NCBI GenBank assembly: GCA_964534945.1
Contig: CAZHSB010000031.1
Location: 1-19,905, forward strand
Source: CAZHFA01 sp964534945
GTDB lineage: Bacteria > Bdellovibrionota_C > UBA2361 > CAKMMH01
Direction of reading: 5' to 3'
Length of the DNA: 19,905 bases
Positions 1-8,100 of the stretch are shown piece after piece. How positions within the stretch are numbered: position 1 is the first letter of the stretch; each line of letters starts with the position of its first letter. The notes beneath the pieces were generated by a model, which did not search any database, was not told where the DNA came from, and saw only the letters and a program-made list of their open reading frames with translations. The position numbers and the translations under genes were made by a program.

Positions 1-2
1 AT

Positions 3-437
3 ACATTTACCAAAACTCTTACTCCCTTAGAAACTGCGACGAGTACATATACGATAACAAACACGAGTACCATGTTAGGGGGTTACAAGATTGTAACTCC
101 TATAACACAAATAAAGAAACCGACTGCTAGTAAGAATGAAAAAAATAATATTAAAGTAATATTGGAAGATTTTGATGGAGGTTCGCTTCAAAATAATCCG
201 AAGAAGCCAGATGCTGAATACAAATATTTAATTCACGTAAGAAAGTTAAAAAGGTTAGGTCATAAAGATAAGAATTATAGACTTGGAAGAAAAAAATTAA
301 AAATAAGAAAAAGTAATAAATACACGATAAAAAATCCAGATGTAGGAATTTATTCATTAAGGTACAGGATAATTATCACAAAAAATAACGTAGTAAAAAG
401 GACAAAGTGGACGGGAAGAAATTTAGTTGTTTTTTAG
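3..437 (+). CDS. C-terminal part of a larger unidentified protein (5' end outside window)
   Basis: The reading frame is open from the first full codon at position 3 to the TAG at 435-437, so about 144 C-terminal residues are visible. The first ATG in frame is at 72, but open frame continues upstream with a Thr/Ser-rich, strand-like segment (TFTKTLTPLETATSTYTITN). That segment looks like an Ig- or fibronectin-type surface protein rather than an upstream untranslated region. The rest is basic and beta-rich, with clusters such as KLKRLGHKDKNYRLGRKKLK and an end in alternating hydrophobic and charged residues (YSLRYRIIITKN). No catalytic motif or membrane anchor is visible. A promoter follows the stop, so the gene is transcriptionally separate from minC. 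The family is not recognised; a surface role is inferred from composition only. Confidence 0.6.
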   Translation, partial: TFTKTLTPLETATSTYTITNTSTMLGGYKIVTPITQIKKPTASKNEKNNIKVILEDFDGGSLQNNPKKPDAEYKYLIHVRKLKRLGHKDKNYRLGRKKLKIRKSNKYTIKNPDVGIYSLRYRIIITKNNVVKRTKWTGRNLVVF

Positions 438-484
438 CCTTTTAGGGTTTGTCCTTTATTTTTAAAAAGAAATTTGGATTTCTC

Positions 485-513
485 TTGACTCTCTAAACAA
501 TTCTTGGTATAAG
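485..513 (+). promoter_or_regulatory. Sigma-70-type promoter of the min operon
   Basis: The -35 box TTGACT lies at 485-490 and the -10 box TATAAG at 508-513, with exactly 17 bases between them. The -10 is preceded by TGG, giving an extended -10 (TGnTATAAG). Transcription should start near 520, leaving a leader of about 40 bases before minC at 560. This is the clearest promoter in the window. Confidence 0.75.
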
Positions 514-559
514 TAACTTAAAGTAAGAACGAAGTTATATTTAATATGGAGACTGCGTT

Positions 560-1402
560 TTGGAAGAAAAAAATATAAGCTCAATTGTCGCTGCAAGAGG
601 AACCGCTGAAGGGTTAATTCTTAGATTAGATGGAAAAAGTGAGGAAGATGTTTTAAAGGGAGCGGTGAAAGATTTCATAGATGCAAGAAAATCTTTTATT
701 GAGGGGAGTGATGTTATAATTGAATGGCTTGGAAGCTTGCCAAATGATGATTTCGTTTCGAAGATTTCTGATATCTTAGTTCAAGATTATAAGATTAATA
801 TAAAAGGCAATAGGTTAAAAAATTCAATTGTAAAAGAGAAAATAAAAACTGATACAACGTTAGATTCTAACGGTAAAGAAAATTTTTATGATAAAGATGA
901 TGAGGAAGAGTTAAGCCTTTTTGGAGGAGTCGATGCTGTAAAAGATGTTCCAAAATCATCTTCTCCTAGAGAAACTTCAATCAAGCAAGTTGATTCTTAT
1001 TCTTCAAATATTTTATCAGAAACGATGAGCTCTGATATTTGGGATGAGGCAAATACAAGAATTATTTGTTCGACGTTGCGTTCGGGACAAAAAATTGAAA
1101 CGGAACATTCTTTACTTATTTTGGGTGATGTTAATTCTGGTGCAGAAATAATAGCAGGTGGAGATGTCGTCGTCCTTGGTACACTTCGAGGAGTTGCACA
1201 TGCGGGAGCTTATGATGAGTCTGGGGCTGGAAGAATTATTTTTGCTCTTGATTTAAGGCCAACACAGTTAAGAATTGGCTCGGTCATTTCAAGAGGAGGA
1301 ACTTCTGAATCGAATAAAAAACTTCCTGAAATAGCTCATGTTGATGGAGATTTAATAGTAGTAGAACCTTATAATTCACGTTCTTGGAAAAGGAAAGGAT
1401 AA
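560..1402 (+). CDS. minC: Septum site-determining protein MinC
   Basis: MinC is the division inhibitor that, recruited to the membrane by MinD, blocks FtsZ polymerisation away from mid-cell. The start is TTG at 560: it is the only start in frame after the TAA at 542-544, and GGAG at 548-551 sits 8 bases upstream. The 280-residue product is longer than the E. coli protein (about 230). Residues 10-100 form the divergent N-terminal FtsZ-inhibiting domain (RGTAEGLILRLDG). A long polar, acidic linker covers about 100-165. Residues 168-250 are the well-conserved C-terminal beta-helix that dimerises and binds MinD, with RSGQ at 174-177, then LILGDVNSGAEIIAGGDVVV, GTLRGVAHAGA and LRPTQLRI. It is the first gene of the operon; minD begins 43 bases after the stop. 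Family assignment is secure from the C-terminal domain; the long linker is the only unusual trait. Confidence 0.95.
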   Translation: MEEKNISSIVAARGTAEGLILRLDGKSEEDVLKGAVKDFIDARKSFIEGSDVIIEWLGSLPNDDFVSKISDILVQDYKINIKGNRLKNSIVKEKIKTDTTLDSNGKENFYDKDDEEELSLFGGVDAVKDVPKSSSPRETSIKQVDSYSSNILSETMSSDIWDEANTRIICSTLRSGQKIETEHSLLILGDVNSGAEIIAGGDVVVLGTLRGVAHAGAYDESGAGRIIFALDLRPTQLRIGSVISRGGTSESNKKLPEIAHVDGDLIVVEPYNSRSWKRKG

Positions 1403-1445
1403 ATTTTAAGGATAAAAAGATTAACGTCTATTTATGGAGAAGATA

Positions 1446-2267
1446 ATGGATGTAAGTAATACAAAAACAACGAAGCTAGCTGAGGTGTTTGTAGTAACTT
1501 CTGGGAAAGGGGGCGTTGGAAAAACAACGACAACAGCAAGTTTAGGCGCCGCATTAGCGATGAAAGGTAAAAGAACATTAGTCGTTGATGCTGATATTGG
1601 ACTAAGGAATTTAGATGTTATTCTTGGGCTTGAAAGCAGAGTCGTTTTTAATCTTGTAGACGTATCTAAAAAGGTTTGTAAGCCGAATCAAGCAACAATC
1701 AAATCAAAAAAATCTCCTAATTTATATTTATTACCTGCCTCTCAAACAGATGATAAAGACGTTATTTCAGAAGATGAAATAAAGACGACTCTTGAGTGGT
1801 ACAGAAGGGAGTTTGATTTTATTTTGATAGATTCTCCTGCGGGGATCGAGCAGGGGTTCAAGAATGCGTGTGTGGCTGCATCATATGCGTTAGTCGTTAC
1901 AACACCAGAAATTTCTGCAATAAGAGATGCTGATAGAGTTATAGGGTTATTGTCTGCTCGTAGTATCGAGCCAAAATTGATAGTTAATAGAATCGACTTT
2001 GGAATGGTTAGACGAGGAGATATGTTATCTGTTAGTGATGTGGAAGACATACTTGGAATAGAAACATTGGGCATTGTCGAGAGAGATGAGAGTGTGATAG
2101 TTTCTGCCAATTGTGGGGATCCTGTTGTGTATAATACAAAATCAAAAGCTGGAAATGCTTATGTAAGAATTGCATCGAGGCTTTGTGGAGAGAATATACC
2201 AATTACTTGTGGGGCAAAGATTTCATTGTTTGAAAAAATTGGTAGGCATTTAGGTTTAGGAGCATAA
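1446..2267 (+). CDS. minD: Septum site-determining ATPase MinD
   Basis: MinD is the membrane-cycling ParA/MinD-family ATPase that carries MinC and is released by MinE. The deviant Walker A motif GKGGVGKTT is at residues 20-28. It is followed by LVVDADIGLRNLDVILGLE, by FILIDSPAGIEQGF (switch II/Walker B) and by TTPEISAIRDADRVIGLL, all typical of MinD. The C-terminus KISLFEKIGRHLGLGA is the expected amphipathic membrane-targeting helix. Two in-frame ATGs exist, at 1434 and 1446. The second is chosen because GGAG at 1436-1439 lies 6 bases upstream, while the first has no Shine-Dalgarno at a usable distance. The product is then 273 residues, the usual MinD length. It lies between minC and minE on the same strand and is presumably co-transcribed with minC. 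Confidence 0.96.
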   Translation: MDVSNTKTTKLAEVFVVTSGKGGVGKTTTTASLGAALAMKGKRTLVVDADIGLRNLDVILGLESRVVFNLVDVSKKVCKPNQATIKSKKSPNLYLLPASQTDDKDVISEDEIKTTLEWYRREFDFILIDSPAGIEQGFKNACVAASYALVVTTPEISAIRDADRVIGLLSARSIEPKLIVNRIDFGMVRRGDMLSVSDVEDILGIETLGIVERDESVIVSANCGDPVVYNTKSKAGNAYVRIASRLCGENIPITCGAKISLFEKIGRHLGLGA

Positions 2268-2280
2268 ATTTATTTTGTTT

Positions 2281-2339
2281 TGTAATATGTTACATTTGGT
2301 AGGTTTCGATTATTTAATTTATGTGATAAAAATTTTATC
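2281..2339 (+). promoter_or_regulatory. Two short inverted repeats between minD and minE
   Basis: The 122-base gap between minD and minE holds TGTAA-TATG-TTACA at 2281-2294 and GATAAAA-A-TTTTATC at 2325-2339. The first has operator-like symmetry; the second has almost no loop and is AT-only. Neither is followed by a U-run typical of a terminator. They could be protein-binding sites, a weak RNA structure, or chance in AT-rich DNA. Confidence 0.25.
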
Positions 2340-2389
2340 CTAGAAAGTTTTTTTGGTTTTGTATTGAAATTTTAAAAAGGAGTTGTGTT

Positions 2390-2875
2390 GTGTTTAATGT
2401 GCTAAAAAGATTATTTTCGACTAAGGTGAATAAAGATTCAGAGACGGGTATTAGTAAGAGTAAAGTTCAGGCAAAGAGTAGGTTGCAGTTTGTTTTAGTA
2501 CAAGATCGAGCAGGCTTGAATAATGAGGAACTTGCTAGTTTTAGAAGAGAGTTATTGAATGTTATTGAGAAGTATTTTATCGTTAAGGAAAACGATTTTG
2601 ATATTGATTACAAAAGAGATGGGAATTCAACAAGACTTACGATAAATTCTCCTGTAGTTGTTAAAAGGATTGGTAAGAATAAGAGTGTAAATTCAAACGC
2701 TTCCGAATCACAAAAAAACGAAGAGCCAGAGCATAAAGCTCAAGATGGGATTAAGCAAGAGGATAATACTTCAGAAGAAAAATTAGAAATAAAGCTTAAA
2801 GATAATGGCTTAGGCAGAAAAAATTTTTCTAACAATCAAAATTTTAAAAAGAAAAAGAAAGCTTCAAATCAGTAA
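2390..2875 (+). CDS. minE: Cell division topological specificity factor MinE with C-terminal extension
   Basis: MinE stimulates MinD ATPase and drives Min oscillation. The start is GTG at 2390 with AAGGAG at 2377-2382, 7 bases upstream. The N-terminal MFNVLKRLF is the short amphipathic membrane-contact helix. Residues about 26-40 match the anti-MinCD segment (AKSRLQFVLVQDRAGL). Residues about 45-92 match the dimerisation domain (LASFRRELLNVIEKYF, then IDYKRDGNSTRLTINSPV). The protein has 161 residues, against 80-100 in most MinE. The excess is a polar tail from about residue 95 rich in Lys, Glu, Asn and Ser, ending in a basic KKKKKASNQ. The tail looks disordered and its role is unknown. MinE follows MinD as in the classical minCDE order, after a longer gap (122 bases) than between minC and minD. 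Confidence 0.9.
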   Translation: MFNVLKRLFSTKVNKDSETGISKSKVQAKSRLQFVLVQDRAGLNNEELASFRRELLNVIEKYFIVKENDFDIDYKRDGNSTRLTINSPVVVKRIGKNKSVNSNASESQKNEEPEHKAQDGIKQEDNTSEEKLEIKLKDNGLGRKNFSNNQNFKKKKKASNQ

Positions 2876-3080
2876 TTAGTGTCTTCAATTAAGATGTGGA
2901 ACGGTAAGTTTTTTTATCTTGAATATATTGGTAAGATAAAGTAAAGTCGTTTTAAATCAGATAATTAGTTCGTTGTTTTAGATTGTAGTGTTTTTAGAGT
3001 CATAATGTAAATTTTTTAACTTAAACAACCGATTCTCAGTTTTGGTTTTATTTTATTTTTTTTGATATAGCTTTATAGGC

Positions 3081-5069
3081 ATGGATAAGTTTCTAGATAT
3101 TCTAAATAGCGTAACTTTAAATTCTGCAACATTGTTTGTAAGTTTTATATTACCCTTTTCTTATTATGTATATAGTTCAAAGTTTTTTTATGATGAAGCA
3201 AAGATAAAGACATATAATTTTTTTAATGTCTTTTTTTCTATAATTCTTATAGCATTTGCATTTTATAAGATCACAGATTCAATATTGATTGGTAAATATA
3301 ATAATTTAGAAATTGTTGCAATGCATTTAGCTGTTGGATTTTTAAGTATTCTAACTGTCTTTAGGAATAGAATGAGTTCAACTGATGAGCTTGTTAATTC
3401 TTTTTTAAACAAGCCAATGGCGCTAGGTGGTGAAAATCAAAATTCATATAAGCCAGAAGCTGTAGATAAAGAACAAATTGGAACGTATTCTTGGGATGAT
3501 TTAATTATAAGTGATGATTTAAAAGATGAGTTAAATTCTGTTATTAAACTTTTAAAAGATCCAGAAAATGCAAAATCTTACGGCATAGATGTTCCAAAAG
3601 GAATTTTATTTAATGGTCCTCCGGGGACTGGAAAAACTACGATTGCAAGAGTTGTCGCGAATTTGGCTGGACTTTCTTTCTTTGTTTTGAGAGCAAATGA
3701 AATTGTATCTAAGTGGGTTGGCGAGTCTGAAAAAAATTTAACAAAGCTTTTTGAAACGGCTCAAGAAAATGCTCCTGCAGTTATTTTTATAGATGAGATA
3801 GATTCTATTGGAAAATCACGTTCTAGTTCAAATGCCGAACATTCTGATAAGCTCTTAAATCAACTTTTACAACTTATAGATGGTGTTATAAAATCAGAGG
3901 GCATTTATGTAATTGCAGCAACAAATAGGGCAGATTTAGTAGATAGCGCATTAAAAAGAGCTGGAAGATTAAATAGAACAATTGAGATTGGACTTCCAGA
4001 TACACCGTCCAGAATTTTATTATTCAAGTTATATACAAAGAATTTAAAGCTTAACTATGAGATTGATTTTGAAGAACTTGCTAAAAAGACTGAAAATTGT
4101 TCAGCAGCTGATATTAAATCAATTTGTAATCAGGCTGGGCTTTATTCTTATCGTAGAGAGGAGGATCTTCCTAAGGGAGAAAGAACATGTGCCATTACTA
4201 AAAATGACATGGATCAATCGTTACTTGATTTTACAAAAGACAAAGAAGACGAGAATGAAGATTTAGATTTAAAAAAGAAAAAAGATCATGGAATAGTGCC
4301 TGTTAATGATTCTATCGAAAAAATTGATTGGAATGACATAATAATCTCAAATGATTTAAAAGAAGAGTTGATTTCTGTGGTGAAATTGTTAAAGGGAGCG
4401 GACAATGCTAAAAAGTTTGGGATAGAAGTTCCAAAGGGAATGCTTCTTTGGGGGCCTCCAGGAACTGGTAAAACTACGATTGCAAAAGTTATGGCAAATA
4501 CTGCTGATATGTCATTTTTTGTCCTTCAGACAAGCGATATCGTATCAAAATGGGTTGGAGATTCTGAGAAAAATTTAACAGCATTATTTAAAGCTGCAGC
4601 CAAATATGCGCCATCTATTTTGTTTATAGATGAGATAGATTCAATAGCAAAAAATAGAAATGAAAGTAATGCGCAACATTCAGATAATTTATTAAATCAT
4701 TTATTACAATTAATAGATGGAGTCATAAAGAGAGAGGGGATTTATATTATTGGTGCCACAAATAGGCCAGATCTTGTTGATCCTGCACTAAAAAGAGGTG
4801 GAAGGCTTACAAAATTAATTTATATTCCTCTTCCTGATTTTGATTCGAGAAAAGCTTTATTAAAATTATTTTTTAGCAAATACGTTTTATCTTCTAGTAT
4901 TGATTATGACTATTTAGCAAAACGTGTTGAAGGAAAATCTGGCGCTGATATAAAAGCAGTTTGTGCTCAGGCTGGTCTTAATTCCTTTAAGAGAAATGTT
5001 GCTGAGGGAACTCAAGATTATGTAATTTCTAGTCAAGATATAGAAGATGCTTTAAATGAGCTATGCTAA
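3081..5069 (+). CDS. Membrane-anchored tandem AAA+ ATPase (two similar modules)
   Basis: This 662-residue protein has three hydrophobic segments near the N-terminus (about residues 15-32, 46-63 and 77-94) followed by two classical AAA+ modules. Module 1 has Walker A GPPGTGKTT at 179-187, the pore-type loop SKWVGESEKN, Walker B VIFIDEID at 234-241, sensor-1 AATNR and RAGR. Module 2 has GPPGTGKTT at 458-466, SKWVGDSEKN, ILFIDEID at 513-520, GATNR and RGGR. Both end in a helical lid (AADIKSICNQAGL, GADIKAVCAQAGL). All ATPase residues are present in both, so both may be active. The modules align nearly end to end, including the lead-in (WDDLIISDDLKDEL and WNDIIISNDLKEEL), which indicates internal duplication. 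They are joined by an acidic/lysine linker at about 385-415. No protease domain (no HEXXH) is present, so it is not FtsH. The ATG is the only start after the TGA at 3063-3065; its ribosome site is weak. The 205-base gap before it holds no gene and no convincing promoter. Role inferred: membrane-localised protein unfoldase or remodeller, possibly acting on the giant proteins encoded next. Confidence 0.88.
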   Translation: MDKFLDILNSVTLNSATLFVSFILPFSYYVYSSKFFYDEAKIKTYNFFNVFFSIILIAFAFYKITDSILIGKYNNLEIVAMHLAVGFLSILTVFRNRMSSTDELVNSFLNKPMALGGENQNSYKPEAVDKEQIGTYSWDDLIISDDLKDELNSVIKLLKDPENAKSYGIDVPKGILFNGPPGTGKTTIARVVANLAGLSFFVLRANEIVSKWVGESEKNLTKLFETAQENAPAVIFIDEIDSIGKSRSSSNAEHSDKLLNQLLQLIDGVIKSEGIYVIAATNRADLVDSALKRAGRLNRTIEIGLPDTPSRILLFKLYTKNLKLNYEIDFEELAKKTENCSAADIKSICNQAGLYSYRREEDLPKGERTCAITKNDMDQSLLDFTKDKEDENEDLDLKKKKDHGIVPVNDSIEKIDWNDIIISNDLKEELISVVKLLKGADNAKKFGIEVPKGMLLWGPPGTGKTTIAKVMANTADMSFFVLQTSDIVSKWVGDSEKNLTALFKAAAKYAPSILFIDEIDSIAKNRNESNAQHSDNLLNHLLQLIDGVIKREGIYIIGATNRPDLVDPALKRGGRLTKLIYIPLPDFDSRKALLKLFFSKYVLSSSIDYDYLAKRVEGKSGADIKAVCAQAGLNSFKRNVAEGTQDYVISSQDIEDALNELC

Positions 5070-5105
5070 AAATAAAATTGTTTTAAGAAGCAAAGGTTTT
5101 TTTAG

Positions 5106-5132
5106 GTAAGATAATCTTACGATATTTTTGTA
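5106..5132 (+). promoter_or_regulatory. Element upstream of first giant gene: palindrome plus CTTACGATATTTTTGTA
   Basis: GTAAGATAATCTTAC at 5106-5120 is a perfect inverted repeat that can also fold as a 6-bp stem with a TAA loop. It is followed directly by GATATTTTTGTA. A closely related sequence sits at 13583-13610 before the second giant gene, at nearly the same distance from the start codon (TTACGA to ATG is 67 versus 64 bases). The stem with a U-rich tail 37 bases after the AAA+ stop could instead be a weak terminator. Conservation beyond the stem favours a regulatory or promoter role. Confidence 0.45.
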
Positions 5133-5183
5133 TTTTTTAAATTTCAAAGATTATCTTTTTAAGGTATTTTGGGAGATTTTACG

Positions 5184-8100
5184 ATGGCGGGAGAAGGGCG
5201 TCTATCACAACAATCAGTACAAGGAAACTCCTCTCCAACTCAAGCACAGGGGAATAACGATCCTACTACAGTCTCTTTGCCTGGAGGAGATATAAAAAAT
5301 CAAGTACGACAATGGGGGAATGCGGTTGAAAAAGTAGTTTCTCAGCCAAAGGATGATCCTTCTCAGGTCCTAAAACAAGCGGGGGCAGAAAGAGCAAAAA
5401 TAACAGCTCGTGAAAATTATGAAAACGATAAACGTTTAACTCAAGAAAGATTAGATCAGAACCAAAATGTGCAAGGAATAACGCAAGCGGGGGTAAGTAC
5501 TGGTGAAGGAACTGTAGCTTCATTAGATCATGCGCAAGTTTTTAATAATGTACTTGAAAATTTAGCAAAAACAAAAAAGAAGAAAGGGACATCATCAGAT
5601 GGAATTTGGAAGACGGCAATTCCAAAGATGATGGATTTGATAGAGCAAAATGTTGATGTGGTAGATGAAGCATTAAAGAAGATGAATGATTCTGATGTAG
5701 GGCTTAATGCAGATAAAGAATCTTTGCAAAATGCAGCAAAATCATTAGTTGCTTCTTTAAAAGGCGATCAAGTAGCAAGTACTTTTTGTGGACAGGCATC
5801 TCAAGATTCAAAAGAATTAGAAGATAATATAGCGAAAGCTTTAGTTGAAAATAAAGATGATATTTTAAAGATAGAAGATGAGGGTGAAAGATCAAAAAGA
5901 ATTCAAGCAATTGTTCTATTAGAAATACTTTCACAAAAAAATGAAAGTGAAATTTCAATTAATAAATTAATATTAGGATTGTCTTCTCAAGATGAAAATA
6001 TAAAAAAACAATCATTAGAGGGATTAAGAGATTTTTCTTTTGAAGCCACAGAAGAAGAAAGACTTTTATTGCGAGATGCAGGAATATTAGAAAAATTACC
6101 AAAAACTGGAGCTACTGCTGGATATCTTAAAAAGTGGATTACGATAGAAAAAGAAGATGAGGCCAATAAAATTTCTGACAAGAAAAAAATTGAAGTTTTT
6201 CAAATAGAGCTTGAAAAGTGTGGAATATCTAAAGACATTACTAATACAAGGATTTTAGAAGCTTTGCAAAAATTTTCATTTGAAGCTACAGAAGAAGAAA
6301 GATTACTATTAAAATCTGTAGGAATATTAGAAAAATTGCCTAAAAGTGGTGCTACGGCAGGATATTTAAGAAAATGGCTTAGTGAGGATAATCAGGAAAA
6401 AGTAAAAAATATTGTAGAGACAAAGAAAGCGGATAAAAACGAACAAGAGCTTTTTAGAAAAGAATTGTTAGAAAAATATGGTATAGACCTTAATAATTTA
6501 AAAGATCCAGATAGTAAAGAACATTTAGAAACTTTAAATAAATTACAAGAATTTTCATTTATAGCTTCCGATGTACAAAGAGTTTTATTAAAAAAACTTG
6601 ATGTAGTAAATAAATATTTAGAGTTCTCTAGTAATTTTACAGCAAAATATTTAAAGACTTGGATCGATGGGGATAGAGATGTTGCTCATCATCTTTCTAG
6701 TAAAAGAAAATCTACTATAGAACAATTTAATGAAAAAGTTTTAAAATATGATTTAAGATTAGATGAACCATTAACACGTAGGACATTAGAGAAATTAATG
6801 TTATTTTGTTCGGAATCGACTTATGATGAAAGAATTTTATTAAGAGAAGCAGGTTGGTTTGAAAAATTAAATAGTATTCCTAAAACTGAGCGAGGAGCAA
6901 CTGGAGATTTTTTAATTAATTGGTTAGATAAAAGTAAGGACGTTGGCGCAAGTGCCAATATATTCCAAACTGAATTTTTCTCTAAAAAATATCACTTAGA
7001 TGAGCTAAATAGCAGTAATTTAAAAATAGTTAATGAAAGAATTTTAGAGTTAGAAAAGTTATCTTCAAGTGCCTCTGAGTATCAAAGAATATTATTAAAG
7101 AATTTAGGCCTTTCAGATAAACTTCCAAACGACTATAGGGGAAGATTCTTAAAAGATTGGCTATCAGCAGAAAATTTTGAGGAGGCAAAAAAGGTATTAT
7201 CAGATGAAAGTCACATATCATACAGCGAAGTTAAAGTAAAAGATGAAGCAAGATTTGATGAATTAGGTACGTTGTCTGAATCTATATCAAAAGACGACAT
7301 TATATTATCAACTAAATTTTTGGTAGATTTTCATAATATGTCGGAACTTGATCAAAAAGGCTTTTTGTTAAATTTTGAAAATAAACATGGGCAGACATTA
7401 GATAGCTATCTAGATAAAAATGGATTAACTGAGATAAAAGAGGCTTTAACTGGTTCTAAAGATAAAATGTTAAAAATTATTGATTCAAGTCCAGCGTCGA
7501 AAGATCAAGAAAAAGAAATATTGCGGTTGATGGTAAATGGGGAAAATGTTTCTGGTGAAATGCTTAAAAGTCTTTTAGAAAAAATCATGATGATTTTATC
7601 TGATAAAAAAGCCATGTTGATTGTGCAAAGTGGTGAGCATCAGCATGAAATAGAAAATTTAGATAAGCAAATGAAAAGTTTTATTTCTTTTTGTGAGGAG
7701 AAGGGGGTTGACTCTAAAATTTTAATACCGGTTAATCAAGAGGAGGCTCAGAATCTACCAGAAGAAAAAGTAGTATCTAGTGAAGATGGCAAATATTATA
7801 TTTCAGTTGAAGCGCAAGAGGCTTACGAATTAAATTGTGAATCTAGACTTAAAGTAAGATTTTTAGAGAGACAAACTCAACTTGCTGAAAATTATGCAAG
7901 GATAGAAAATGGATTTAAATCAGATCTTTCCATAAAATCTATAGAAGATGAATTTCAAAAATTATGTGAAAAGCATAAGGATGCATTACAAATTGATATC
8001 GAGGTTCAAAAGCAAATTTTTAAAGATAATGTTGAAGAAATTGGTAATAAAATTAGAGTCGCACGAGATCTTGCCGTTAAAGTTTATAATGCAATAGATA

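Noticed and set aside
468..483. AGAAAT-TTGG-ATTTCT hairpin as a terminator of the first gene
   Set aside because: The stem is short and AT-rich, no T-tract follows, and it abuts the -35 box of the min promoter.
1742..2110. 122-codon open frame on the minus strand within minD
   Set aside because: minD is a secure gene and the antisense product shows no family features.
2914..2939. TTATCTT ... AAGATAA hairpin after minE as a terminator
   Set aside because: The stem is 7 AT-rich base pairs with a 12-base loop and no U-run follows on either strand.
3081..5069. FtsH-type protease
   Set aside because: Although it has N-terminal membrane segments and AAA+ motifs, there is no HEXXH metalloprotease domain and it has a second AAA+ module instead.
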